NCBI GenBank assembly: GCA_012295275.1 | Contig: CM022670.1 | Coordinates: 41,093,974 to 41,157,973 of the forward strand | Length of the DNA: 64,000 bases | Reading direction: 5' to 3' | Source: Chrysomallon squamiferum | Taxonomy: Eukaryota > Mollusca > Gastropoda > Neomphalida > Peltospiridae | Part shown: in pieces, positions 36,611-50,594 of the stretch | How the letters are laid out: the number at the start of each line of letters is the position of its first letter | How positions within the stretch are numbered: the first letter of the stretch is position 1 | The notes under the pieces: generated by a model | The model's input: only the letters and a program-made list of their open reading frames with translations | What the model was told of the DNA's origin: nothing | The model's database searches: none | Program-made: the position numbers and the translations under genes

Positions 36611-38594
36611 TTATAATAATGATGATGATATTATTGTTTTAGACTTCGATAATAATATTTATTATTACAATGATGATGTACTACTACTAATAATATTCAT
36701 CCTTTTAAAGGAACAACTTAATGAGCTGTCAGAGGACATAAAAGACTTGAAGAGCAGTCTGAAAACTATCAAAATCCTACTCCAGCAACAGCATGGTAGA
36801 TAACAGAGATTGACTTATTTTTAATACATTATACATAGATAATTGAGATTAACATATTTTACATTATAAATAGATAATTGAGATTGACTTATTTTACATT
36901 ATAAATAGATAACAGAGATTGACTTATTTTAAGTACATTATAAATAGATAATTGAGATTGACATATTTTACATTATAAATAGATAACAGAGATTGACTTA
37001 CTTTAAATTATAAATAGATAACAAACTGACTTATTATACATAGATAAATGTGACTGACTTATTTTACATTATAAATAGAAAACAAATAGATGCATTCTGC
37101 ACTATAAGTAGATAACCGAGATTGATTTATTTTATATTATCAATAGATAACTGAGATCGATTATTTTACATTATAAATAGATAACAGAGATTGACTTATT
37201 TTATATTATGAATAGGTAAAAAGAAAACAAAACCACAAACTCATGAAGAATACAGAGATTCACAGGAACCAGCAACATGTAAGAATGCAGTCAGCTACTG
37301 CAACCTGCTTTTAATTTGTAGACAATATTAGTTACTTTTAATTTTGATAACTACATGTAAGAATAGAGCATCCTTTTTTAATTTGTAGACAGTATTAGTT
37401 ACTGTCATTCATATTTTGATAAGAACCATCAACAATTCAATAATATTAGTAATCTGTATTCTGTTTATGATTTGTAAACAGTATTTTCTTTTGTTTATTT
37501 TTTGTATACAGTTCTTATCCATTACAACTGAATTTTCAGGACTGGTGCTTTCCCTGTTAGTCCATGAAATGAAGGGTCATCAGTATATAAATATATTTTC
37601 TTTCATTTAGTTGTATTTGATTTGTTGTTTTCTAGTTGTTGTTTTTTTACAGCCTTGCCACCGTTTGAAGTATCTACCATACATCAGACCACAGCTCAGG
37701 TATTATTTTTTTTTATACTACATCATCTTTAGATAGACACAAGTTGCTTTTCACATTTTTACTTAGATATGTAACAAATTAAGTTGAATTTATTTGTTCA
37801 TTTTTTTTCTATACTTTGTATACATTTAGACAGAATTTGTTATATTTTTATTTAAGTGTTATATATCCAGATGAAATTTCTCTAATTAAGTATCTCTACT
37901 GAAAACACTTTAACAGAGAGAATGTATATTTAAGTATGACATTTTGTAAGTCATTTTATCTATAATGTGCAATTCCTCAGACCTGTGTTATTATTTTAAA
38001 CTATATTTTAAAACTTTAATTTTCACAAGAATTATTGAGCATTGTTACTTCAATTTAATTTTTATAAATCAAAGTCATGTTTTCCTGTTCAGTTAATGAA
38101 TTAATGATATTTATGAGACACGAGAGAAATAAAAACATTTACTATGATGTTTTTATAATAAAATTGTTCTTCTTACTGCTGAAACTGCTTTTACTGATAC
38201 TATTATCAGCACATATTTTTACCTTATAATATATTGTGGATTATTTGTTAGTATATTTGATAAATAACTCAGTACTCAGGACATACTGCAGAGCATTATT
38301 AAATGTAAAGTCATAGTCTAAATATAATTATATTTAAGATTAAAATGTGTTTTTATAATAACATTTCTTTACTTGTAAGTTATTCATTTTAGTGTAATTA
38401 AAGAAAAGATTTTTGCTAAGTAAATTTCAAATCAGACCAGAGCAAAAAGTATTACCAGTAATTAACTGAAATAAAAAATAATTAATACTAAATAAATAAA
38501 TAATAAAAGTAATAATGTTTACTGCAGTAATATAAATATGTGTCACTTTTTTTATCTACAGCCACTATCTCATATAGACACTACTGAGTGTTAA
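33179..38594 (+). CDS. Channel unit B: TRP-like channel with a sequence gap replacing exons 2-12
   Basis: Exons seen: 33179-33303, 33781-side exon 2 from 33770 to the gap, then after the gap 34224-34399 (S3-S4), 34731-34814, 35168-35313 (pore), 35612-35727 (S6), 36333-36534, 36711-36795, 37216-37278, 37653-37699 and 38562-38594. All visible exons keep frame and phase. Exon 18 is a fusion of unit A exons 18 and 19 with the poly-Gly linker and half the coiled coil deleted. The tail ends in HIDTTEC and TAA. In the pore turret, Asn617 of unit A is Ser, which removes the NVT sequon; Lys612 is Glu and Asp623 is Ser; the S6 end Asp678 is Asn. The ankyrin domain and S1-S2 are unseen because of the gap, so completeness cannot be judged. 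The 3' half is nearly identical to unit C. Confidence 0.65.
33801..34000. other. Assembly gap of exactly 200 N
   Basis: The left side ends inside exon 2 (DFKDVINVRQ). The right side resumes in intron 12. In unit A this interval spans about 10 kb, so the gap is probably an arbitrary-size join, not a measured 200 bases. Frames running through the N are meaningless. Confidence 0.97.
36800..37215. repeat. 35-base minisatellite in unit B
   Basis: It has the same unit as in unit A intron 19, beginning a few bases after the exon 18 donor and ending in GAATAG directly at the next exon. The array thus fills the whole intron. Confidence 0.88.
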
Positions 38595-39580
38595 AAACTG
38601 ATTTTTAAAGGTGAAAATTTACACAAGTTCTACCAGTGATCAACAAACGTATCTAAAAGGACATAATACTACATTTGAATGTGTTTTGTTATTTACTGCA
38701 TTACAATATCTGCTATAAAAATGTTATACCTTTTTGCAAGAAAAAAAATTATATTTACAATCTATAAGAACATTTTTTTTTTTTTGGCGTATCATAACAT
38801 GATATATTATATTTATATAATGTTTTTCAGTAAGGCACTGTGTTTTTAATATGTAATTATATGCTCTGTTTAATATTTGTAATCTGTGTATACAAGGAAT
38901 TGATTAGGGTTCAAGCATGCATATGATGGGAAAATCTAATATTTCTCCAAGCTGACCTGTCCAAGCATCTAATAATTTTGTGGTATTAATGAAAAATTCA
39001 GTTACAAAAGGGCTTAGAATCCACTTTTACTTATGGACTGACTGATAATAATTAACCGTTACTTCAACCTAATTAGTTGTAAAATCAATGACATTCAACA
39101 GTAAAGGACAAATGAATTGTTAAGAGAGTGCAAAAGAACTTCCATCCTTTTGAGTTTTGCTTTTCGTTATTGTTTTAAAAGTGATAAATGATATGTAAAT
39201 TATTTTGCATCTAAGCTCTTCAAATCTTGCTGTAATAATGGTTCACACTAAATGTATTCATCTGCTTGTTTCATCTCCTTGTTATTCTGTAGTACACTGT
39301 GCCAAATTCAGTTTTCAAGGTATATATACTTAATTTTAATGAATGAATATATGAACCTTTACACCTTTCTTATTGATTAATGTTTATGTCCAACTATAAA
39401 GAAATGAAGAGGTGTGTCTGAACGATTTCATAGTGTTTTATAACTTTTTAATTAATATTTTTTTTGGCATTTTATATTTTATATGTTCAAAATTTATATT
39501 TTATATGTTCAAAATACACAATATATTTACATATTCTGTGAAACTAAGGTAGACATGGTGAGTTCAGTTTTATTGCTGAA
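38595..39580. other. 3' flank of unit B
   Basis: AT-rich, homologous to the unit A and C flanks; no gene seen. Confidence 0.5.
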
Positions 39581-40657
39581 TTCTGTTTGTCTTGCCCTAA
39601 CAGAAAATAAGACAAACGAGTAGAAATATGGAATATCTCTTCTCTTTTTATAAATTAATAAATATTTGGTCTGAATACCTCTTGAGACATTTAAGTATGG
39701 ATAAGGTGTTTGACATGTTTTATTATTATTATTATTATTATGACTGTCTGAGAGAAATTCTGCTGATACTATTCTTGAACTAAGTCTGGTAGCAAGTTTT
39801 CATTTGTGCCAAGATCCAAAATAATCCCAAAGACATCAAGAATATTTATCCTGTAAGAAACTGTTGTCTTATCACTGCCTTTATTTAGGGATATGTTCAA
39901 TTTTAGAATTTCGTTTTGTTAATTTGCATTACATATTTTGTTTATTAATTTATTTGTATTATTTTACCAAATTTTCTTTTAAAATATGTTTTGATACAAA
40001 TTTTTACAGTAAAATAAAATATGTCGTGTGTATTGATTTATTTTATAATTATATGAACGATAAAAAAAATTAATATAACGTGATGCATAACCTGAGCATG
40101 TGACTGTTAACATATTTATTTATTAAGGTGTTTGAGATATGTTTATTATTATTATTATGACTGTCTGAGAGAAATTCTGCTGATACTATTCTTGAACTAA
40201 GTCTGGTAGCAAGTTTTCATTTGTGCCAACATCCAAAATAATCCCAAAGACATCAAGAATATTTATCCTAATTTGTCATTTCCTGTAAGAAATTGTTGTT
40301 TTGTCACTGCCTTTATTTAATGGTATGTTCAATATTGCAATGTAATTTTGTTATTAATTTATTTGTATTTTTATCAAATTTTATCTTTTGTAAATATGTT
40401 TTGATACAAATTTTTATAGTATAATAAAATATGTAGAGTATATACATTTATTTTATAATTATATGAACTATGAGATTTTTAAATTTATGTGATGCATAAC
40501 CTTAGCCTATGACTGTTAATGCATTTATTTCATATGTGCATATCTTGTATGTTCTTAAATTGTACGACTTAAAGCTACAATTTAAAGCAGAAGAGGTATC
40601 TCCATATATCAGACGGTTTGAGTTTTATTCTCTGTTAATGCAAAACAAACAAAATAG
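39581..40657. mobile_element. Foldback/MITE-like element, unit 2 copy, internal segment doubled
   Basis: Same inverted ends as at 29432. An internal segment of about 420 bases starting GGTGTTTGA is present twice (from about 39708 and 40130), which accounts for its larger size. Confidence 0.72.
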
Positions 40658-41193
40658 CTGGGTGTAACTGTCATTTGATATAAATATGCGTGTGTACACC
40701 TACACACACACAAACACACACACAACACACACATGAACAAAATACTACTAAAAACATTTTATATTTGTTTTTTACTAGATTTTATTATTTTAAATTAAAT
40801 TAATCCATTGGTTCTGATGAAAGTTTTATTTATATATCAATTTTCAATGAAAGAAATAATTGGTTTGCAGTTTGTTTGATTAATTATGACATTGCTTGAG
40901 TGTTTTCTTCTTTATTTAATGATTTACTTAGTTTCCTTTAAAAACTTGGATTATTTTATTTTATATTTAAATATTTCTGTTTAATGTGTCAATTACTTAC
41001 CTCCCTAACTTAGAGAATGACAAGTTTGAGAATTATTTTTGATACTGGTTTAAATCTGTGTCTGACATGTATACAAGAGCTAATAGCATGATTAAAAATG
41101 ATTGAAAATCATGTTGTTTTGTTATTGATATTTAGTTCTTATTTACTTTGTATGACCACTAACCCAAAAACAACAAAAGACAAAATATATATA

Positions 41194-41887
41194 CATTGGT
41201 ACCTTGACTTACGAGTTTAATTCGTTTAACTCAATTGCTCGTATATGAGTTCAATTATTCCAACAGAAATCCATTAATCCGTTCCAGCCAATTTGTTTTG
41301 TTGCTTTTTGTTTGTTATTGGTTTTTTGGGTGTTTTTTTTTTTTTTTTTTTTTTTGTAACGTCTTTTTAAATAAGAAAAATGTGTTTATAAATGTCAAAT
41401 ATTGTATAAAATATAAATTTTAAAAAATGTAAAGAAATAAATTGGTTTTGTAAAGTGTGTTTATCTTGGCGATCAGTCAAATTATTTGAACGCATTTGGC
41501 TGAGTTATAGCCTTTATCGACTCTTCCTGCGTCAGTTTGGTGCATATCGTAGAAGTACTACGCTCGTACTGCTTAGCTAAGTCAACTACACGCACACCTC
41601 GCTCTTTTTTTTATGATTTCATGCTTTAATTCAATGGACATCATCAGCTTCCTCTTCTAGCACTGTCCTTTGCACTCGCTTTCCTATTTCTGGTCAGAAA
41701 ATGGAAATTTGTCAAAATACTGCACAAAACGGGAGCACAACACATCAGAGATACTGCAATGGCATGGTAACCATGTGATGTAAAGGATGCTGAAGTTCGC
41801 TCGCAACTCAAAGCAAAAATCAGTCAGGCGACTCCTCGTAACTCAGATAACTCGTAAGTTGATGCAATCGTTAGTCTAGCTACAATG
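41194..41887 (-). mobile_element. Tigger-type transposon remnant, unit 2 copy
   Basis: Ends as at 30644 and 56621. On the minus strand, between about 41680 and 41480, the N-terminal transposase region is recognisable (ELKHEIIKK, VVDLAKQYERSTSTIC), with stops and no catalytic domain. Same insertion as in units 1 and 3. Confidence 0.78.
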
Positions 41888-42328
41888 TCCAAAAACATTA
41901 ACTGAATGGAATGTGTTGAAATAACTAGAAATTGATTTACAAGTGAAACTTGTCAAAATGAAAATAAAGTAATTTTCACTGTTTCTCAAATAAAGAAAAA
42001 ACAAAACAATAACAACAACATCAATAATAATAATGAAAAAAAAAAAATAAAAATATATTGAGAAAATTATTTTAAAAGTGAACTCAGTTTGTCAGTATTA
42101 ACTTTTTATTTTCATCACAAAAATCAGCAACAAATATTTTTGACCATCTGCTTGGATTTTCTTTTCAAACAAGCTGGTAAAATTCATGACTTACTGAAAC
42201 AATCTCAAATTACATACATGCTTATCAATATTTTTTTTATTTCGAAACAAACATCTTTGAGGGTAAAAAAAAAACAACAACAAAAAACAAAAACGAAAAC
42301 AAACCATAATTGGATGCAATTATTTCTA

Positions 42329-42359
<31 letters not shown>

Positions 42360-43950
42360 TGACATTAAATTCACACAAAATCTAATTCTGCATCTGACAT
42401 CATCAAGTATCCACGTTTGAGCCAATTCTCTGCATTATAATTACTATGCTTTTATCAGGATATTCTGTTATTTTATATCGTGGTGTATAAATGGGCAGAG
42501 GAAATAAAAATATAATCGAAATCGAACTTGTGTAGTTTTTGTGTGAGGGTGCTGTACGCACCCAGCCACATATATATTGCGAGTTTTTTTTTCTTTTTGT
42601 TTCCTTTGTTTTCTTTTTGCTTATTTAAACCTTTTTCTGTGTGTGTATGTGTGTGTCTTGTTGTTTTTTTAATTGAGATTTGTCATTCTAGACTTGTATA
42701 TGATTAACTAATTTACACAGAAATAATTATTCACATCAAAAGAAAGATCATGAAATGCCAACTCAGTATGTATAAATATAAAAACAGTAGACCAATATGT
42801 TTAGTCCATAAGTTTGCCTTCATTCAACTTACTTATCTATATTCACGTACACATAATGTAATCTTAATGCATTTAGAAAGTCACTTGTGTATATTAAAAT
42901 GATTAGAGCTAAAAATTTGAATATTAATTATAAATTGACTAACATCATACTGATGGTAGAAGAAACAAATTTCTGTTGTGTTAATAGCTGTATAAGTTAA
43001 AAATTGACATTGTTGATCATCCCATTTTTCATTCTTGTTACTGAGATTTATTTTATATTATAAAAAAATCAAATGTGACATTAGTATCAGTATTTTGAAG
43101 TCAAAACATGATTTTAAACTGCTTTATCTGTGGCAATGGATGACAATGGCTTCGTTTTATAAATGATTTATTTTGTTCTATTTATTATTGTTATTATAAT
43201 TTTTTCTCATATATTATTAAACAATTAGTTTATTTCCTGATCAGGTATTTATTTAAGTGTTGTTCATGTTTTATGTTTTAAGGTTTCATTAAACGTAAGT
43301 TCAGTAAGTTTTCTTTTGGTAGCATGTTTAAATTCTGCAATACTACGATTAACCTCTGCACTCATTTTCCGTATTGTAGAATATCAGAGGTAATGTCAGG
43401 GGTTTAGTTAAATACTGTTAGTGTTACTATACTGTTTACATAATTGTTTCCAAATGCATTTCTTCATGCTTTTTACTTAAGTTACACTGTGGATTACTGT
43501 ACTAATTAACAACCACAATCTGAATTTTTATCACTTTTTAAAATCTGTTAGTCACTGGTGTTGTAGTAAATAAATATAAAGGTCATACCTTAAAATAGAA
43601 AAAATAAATAAATACACTGTTAATAATAAATGAATAAATAAATAATTATAAGATAAGAAAAATGTTTATGAAATCATTTGGTATAGTTCTTATATGTAAC
43701 TACTCTAAAGGTTATATTATTTAATGATGATGATGATGATGATTGTGTTGTTTTAAAGCATGGCCTGATAACACAGAAATATTTCTTTGAATTATCTTTT
43801 AATACTTAAATATATGTTTAAAAACTGTATTGTATGTCTGTCACAATTTTTATTCCTTTGCAAATTTCAATTTATTTATTTATTCTATTTTTATTTATTT
43901 ATTTATTTTATATCTTACAATATTTCATCTTATGATTTTATATGTGGATT

Positions 43951-44031
<81 letters not shown>

Positions 44032-44652
44032 AATAATAGTAGTAGTATAACAACAAAAATCATTTCAATTTCATAATCAGCTGTGTTTTAATTTACCTTT
44101 TATTATGGTTTTTATATTTTTTCATTTGTTTATCAATTAATTCACGGACTCACATTTTATTTCAGATAAATTAGAACAAAACTAAAAAATATGTAGAGTT
44201 TTCTTTCTTATGGATCACTCAATCTCTGCAGAGTTTTTCATTTCAATTTTTATCTGATATCTGAAGATTATCTAATTTCACTTAAAAATAACTTTGTTTT
44301 ATTCATCTCTCTATCTTCATTTTCAGTAAACATTTTCACTTCTTCAATCAAACAAATTGTTTTTAACAGACACTATCTCATTGTCAAGAATAATATGTAA
44401 ATGTGTTATTCCTAAATGAATAATATAGAAATATTATTTATTTTTCACTAATACCATGTGGAAGGTTTTGTTTTTGTTTTGTTAAACAAGCCACTAAAAT
44501 TAGTTTGTTAAATAGGTTTTTCTTTTCTAAAACTTTGAAGTTGCAAAATGGTTCTAACATTTATTAAATATTCACTATTGTATTTACTAAATTGGCAAGA
44601 ATAAAATAAAAATATCAAAGAATTTGTTTTCTTTTGTTTCCACAAATGATAG
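41888..44652. other. Junction between units B and C: truncated promoter flank joined to intron 2
   Basis: Up to about 42584 the sequence matches the flank before unit D (57322-58007). From about 42590 it matches unit D after exon 2 (59768 onward). The promoter, the leader exon and exons 1-2, about 1.76 kb, are thus missing, with a T-run at the junction. The remainder is intron-2-like DNA with no exon. Confidence 0.7.
43950..44046. repeat. Compound (ATA)n-(ATG)n-(AGT)n microsatellite
   Basis: Three linked trinucleotide runs in the intron-2-like sequence of unit C; the equivalents in A (13800) and D (61078-61130) are shorter. Confidence 0.93.
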
Positions 44653-46765
44653 CTATACTAGAACATGAATATGAACATCACAAAGACCGAGAGATAACAG
44701 GTCAGTTAGGACTGGGTGACATCCACCCAGACTTTGTGAGTACCCAGGCAGAGAATAAAGCTGCATCATCAAAGAGTTGTGCAAATCAAGAATTAATGGA
44801 CTATTTTGCCCGTCTTGGCCAATCTACTGATGAAAATGAGACAATAAATCTGAATTTTGTTGAAACTCTGCTGCATGGTGGAGCAAACATAAACTGTACT
44901 GACAAACATGGACAGACAATTTTACATGACGTAAGTGTAATAGAAATTTATAGGCTATTATTTTAGTCTTGAGTGCATTGTCCAAGTGGCTTTTTAGTAC
45001 CAGAGACTTTCAATTCAGTGTTCATGGGTCACTAGATCTATAAATCTTGATGATCCATATTTTCTGTTTATCATAAGCTAATGATCTGTAAGTGGCCTTC
45101 CTTCGAATTAAAACATGTTTATTTACTATTTTCTAGTTAAGATTTTTAAACTGTATTTGACTTTAATTATATTTAGGTTGCTCGAACATGGCATGTAGAT
45201 GTTGCCAGATTTCTTATTGAACATGGAGCCAACGTCAATGCTGCTGACAAGTATGGCAGAACTCCACTCCATGTTGCAGCAGCAGCAGACTATGCAGACA
45301 TGGTCAACCTACTCATTGACAACAAAGGTGTGTGTGTGTATGGTTTTTCTTATTCATTAAGTATCCTCTTTCTCAAGGGTAGACTGGTCTGTTTATAACA
45401 GATTGAAATATGTGCAGTGTTGTATGTATTTCCCAATCAAAACTAACAAATAATTCTGCTTATCGTTAAATATTATATAAACAGTAACATGTAGTTCCAT
45501 TGGACATGGCAGCATGAAATATGTAAATCACTCTAGTTTGGCCTGTATGTTTAGTGTGAATGCAGTTCTGTATTTGCAGTGGTGGTTGTATTCTTCTCAG
45601 TGTTACTGTCTGCTCAGATGGCTAAAGTGTGTTAATCTGTATTAAAACATAACTGTGCGTTGCTTCAAATTTCAGGTTTTCTATCTGATACTAAACACAC
45701 ACATAGGCTAAACAAAATGATTTGTTAAAATTAAACTCTAAGTATATGTAATATATATCTGCTCACTCCTCCACATTTAAACCAACATTAACTTGTATTT
45801 ATTAATCTGCTCAATGTACAGTGGATAGCATTTGGCAGATCAGTTGTGAAATGGTTGTTTATTTATAATGCTTATTTAATTATTTTTACTTTTTAATTTC
45901 CATTTAAAACACATTTTCTTTATTTCTATTTTGTTTTTAATTCTTTAAATTATGTCACTTTGTTTCAGTAAATTATTTTTTAATGCTTAGAAAGTACTAA
46001 TTGTTTCATGATAACATAAGAATGACTAATTGTTTTATTATGCTTGTCACATGGATTCCCTTAAGTTGTAAATATATATCTGTCTCAGACAGGTTACTAC
46101 CCAAGTTGGCTTGCTCTAGGTGTATCGGATATAGGATCTTTCTATGCAATAAATACTGTATCACGTTTTTGTACCCTAGAACACAACAAACACAAGATAT
46201 ATTTAAAAACTGTATTTGCACTAGCTTTGAACATTCACTATAGCAGTAAAGACTAATATAGATGAATAGAAATACTGTAATCTGGCACATCAATCACATA
46301 TGGGTTAATACAATGAAAACAGCAATTATATAAATAACTAGTTACCAAGTGTGTTCAGGGATAGTGACTGTTCCACAGGACTCGTACCTGAGTTCTCCCC
46401 ATATAAAAAAATATCTCCGGTCTTTTATAACAAAGAAAAGGGACTTGCGTTATTTGGCAACATGTTACGAAATTTAGCTTGATTCAAATATGACGCAAAT
46501 AATTTTTTACAATTTAATTAACAAAAATGAAAGATATAATTAACAATATACAGAAAAAATATTGGTATTTGATACTCATATTTATCAGAAATGTGAATAA
46601 AGTTAATTTTATTAAGTTTTAAATGCTGAACTGATAGATTTTAGAATTGTTTTGTAAATTTTCAGTAATTACTAATAAGATATTTTTTTTTAATGTATAA
46701 CCCTTGTTCATTTTGTATTGTTTAAATGCAATAATTATTCATAATTATTTTATTAACAGCTTAAA

Positions 46766-46769
<4 letters not shown>

Positions 46770-46803
<34 letters not shown>
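46770..46803. repeat. (GT)n microsatellite
   Basis: About seventeen GT units in unit C upstream of the S1 exon; unit A has only a short GT run here (about 19875-19888). Confidence 0.93.
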
Positions 46804-46804
<1 letters not shown>

Positions 46805-49800
46805 TAATGCATACCAACAGAGAAAATGTAATTTTTATGCAATAAGCAAGAAATTAATTTTATGTTAGATAAATTTAAATGAATTAAAACAAATTCAATA
46901 ATAATGTTATATTATTTCAACATTATGTTATAAGATAAGAATATTTCTTTTAAAATACTTTTATTATGTTAATACTTTAGGTTATAAATATATATATAGC
47001 AGTATAAATGTTTTAAGTTAATAACTTATAATATATCTTTTATTACTATGTTGTTATGTTAGTCTAAGGTATGTGTTTATTACAGTGTTATCATGCTGAT
47101 TTGTAATGATATAAATGTTTTATGGTGGTGTGTTATTAGATATCTTTTTGTTACAGAAAAGGTGCAGGGAAGAACTTGATCCTAAACTTTTTATATATTC
47201 TCATATGGACTGTTATTGGTGTTCATGGGGAATATGATGTCAGGTACCAATACAATTTACCAAACGACAGCTGGAGAATTGTGTTATGGGTTAGTAACTC
47301 ATTAAATCAATGACATTTCATGGGTCCTAAAATTTTCAAATGAGGATGTATCTGGCCAAAAAAGACCTTAAAATGACCATTGTTGAACATTTATATTTGT
47401 TTATTTCAAATCATAACTCCATCATTTCAAAGTTGCCCAGTTCATTTGCAAACCCTGGGTGTTGCTAATGATCTCTCACCCAAACAATACCTCAGGTTAA
47501 GCAAGGAAGCAGACTAGGGTTCAAAGTTAACTGATCACAAAATCTCTCTACTCCCGTAAATATGCAGTTATAAATAATTGATTTCAGAAATTATCAGTGA
47601 TGAAGGTGTAATGTTCATTTTGAAAACACTGAACTGTTTCTAAAATTGAATTTAAAATAATAATAAAATATTTTTTGATCAAAGTTTGTATTTTACACAT
47701 AGCCGGTAAACAATTAACATCAGGAAACAAATGACATAGTGGCAGACTGGCTAGTAAACAGATGCATGTTTGAAATAAACAAGCATAACAGTGCAAAAAC
47801 AGTTATTTTTTATCCTGTTCTTTCCCATTCACTATTTGTATGCATCACTATTTCTTTAGCAAGATTCATATTAGTTATCTCATCATCTGAAGCACATACA
47901 AACTAATATTACTTTCACTTCATCTTTAATCATCTTTTAAAATATTGTTGTTTTAATTATTATAATTATTATTTTTTTATCTTTCTGTTTGTTTCCTTGT
48001 TTGATTGCTTCATTGTTCATTGTTTGGTTGTATATTTGTTTCAGATGGTAGCTGTTGCATTTACTGGATGGAAGATAGTGGTAGAGCTGTTGGAATACAC
48101 TCGGTCAAAAAGAGCACATCGGGTTTGTAATCTAAGTACTCTGATCCACAAACATAGATTATTCTTTGATATAACCACTGAAAGTACATCTTTAACTGAA
48201 ATGTTAAGTAAAACTGATTTTACACAGTTATGTTTCTTTGAAACATTTCTAGCCAAATAGAATCTCACAGTTTCTGAAAAAGAAAAAAAAAAAAAGAGAA
48301 GAAAAACAAGAAATAAGGTGTAATTTACAAACAAATAAAATAAAAAACGCAAATACAATAATATTTATTTGATGGGTGATGCAATAATGGATGTAGTTGT
48401 GGTGTCTGGGAGGGTGGGAAGCTACTGATAATAGAGATTTCGGTCCTTCTCATGATCACTGAAAAGTATAGAGGAAACTCAGTCCTTATCATTGCTCAAA
48501 GTAAGTTTGGGTAAAAGAAAATTAACCGACAAGTATCGTGCTTAAAGCATCTGTTACAGAATGGAGCATTATGATAGTCAGGCTTGGAGTGCCTTTATAC
48601 CAAATATTTTATGTCATCATATATTTACATCTTTTATCTTTCTTAATTGTTGTTTGTTTATTTATCAGTTTGTTCCATCCTCATTTTGTGATTACGTCAT
48701 CAGACGATCCATCCATCCACGAGTCTTCTCATGTTTCTTTTTTTTTTTTTTTTTTTTTCAGAATGCAATGGAGTTGCGAACTCAGGAAATAAAAGAAGAT
48801 TTAAAATTCTGTCACCCTCGATGGCCAGAAGAAAGAAATTTCCTAGAATCAGAGTTGAATGAACTAACCAAGCTAAGCCCTAACTACTTCAGTGACTACT
48901 GGTAAAACATAAACAAACATTTTATTTCATATTTCAGTTATAATTGGTGTATTAGAAACACTGTAACTTTTGTTTCTGTTTGAAGATGAGTGGAAATCAC
49001 AATTTATCTGTGCAAAATTTCTGACTTCAAGAAGTAGGTACATACAACAGAGTTGTTTGTTTAAAAACATGTATTTTCTAAGAATATGTTTTGATGTTGT
49101 TTACTTCTTGTTTAATGTTTTGTTTTGTTTCTTCTTATTTACTTATTTTTGTTTATTTTTTTATTTTTAAATAATGGTTTGGTGTTTTTTAGGAATATGT
49201 TTGACTGGGTGTGTTACTTTTTGTTGTTGACGTCATTCATCACTCACCTGGTTGACATTGGTTCCCACACAAACAAAATTGCGCGTGTACACGTCTCTGT
49301 GATGAGTGTTACAATAATTCTACTCTGGCTGAGGCTAATGAAACATGCTAGAGCATTTCCAGTTTTTGGTATTTAAAAAAATTATATTTTTGTTTGTCGT
49401 TATGCAGTTTTAATTTATAAGAAATTTATACTGCATACACTTTATATTTAGTTAATAATATGTTGATATTTGAAAGCATGAAGAATAGTTGGGTATAATA
49501 TGAACAAGTGAAAAAGAAATAGCTAAGTAACTAAATAATTACTATGAATCAAAACAGAATGTGAAATAAATATTTAAATAGTTTTTAAAAATAAAAGAAA
49601 GAAAGAAATTGTGAAATTTTTATCAGACTATTTATTATGAATGTGCTGTTGCTGTTGTTTGTGGTGATGTTGTGTTTACTTGATATACTTTCTAACAGGA
49701 CCTTTCATTGTGATGCTGGGACACATGATGGGAGACATGGTGAGGTTTGCATTTCTCTACTGTGAGTTCTACATTCCATACGGTGAGTAACTTATTCTTT

Positions 49801-50547
49801 ACATAGTTATTACATGTGTTTATTTCTGCATTCAGAAAGGTCAAAAAAATGTGAAAAATTCAATCATGTTTTCTTTCATGACAGTGAAAGCAACACGTTC
49901 TCCGATTTTTGTCCAAATTTTCCATAACGATTTGTGCCTCATTTCTTCAGATGCATGCACATACTGTTAATATTTAACAATTTTATCAGAATTTGTTTTA
50001 GTTATATATATATGTAAAGAAAAAAGAAAAAAGATTATATATATATATGTTTTTGTTTTTATATATATATATGTATATAAAGAAAAAAAAAAAAAATTTT
50101 TCCCTGAGAGTTGAATCAAATTCATGAGTATTTTCCAGTTTGTGCCTTTTGGATGTTGTTTGGTGGGGAGAAAAAACCAGACTCAGGGGAAGGTCCATTG
50201 ATCAGTGTGACCTGGTTTAATAGCATCGATCAGGTCATGTTTAGTCTGTTCAGGCTGACCCTAGTTGATGACTATGATTATGAGGTTAGTTAAAACCACT
50301 ATGTATTTATAATAATATTAGAAAAGATGAAGTACATCCATACTTAAAGATATTTTACATATTAACTTTGATATTTTTACTCTCTCAGTCTTTTTAATTT
50401 TTATTAATTTCAGTATTTATTTATATGTATCCATTAAAAAAACTGTATTTTTCTTAGTTGTAATACTTAAAAATATATTTTAATTTTTTTATTTTTTATT
50501 TTTTGACACTATTATATATATGTATATATATATATATATGTATATAT

Positions 50548-50594
<47 letters not shown>

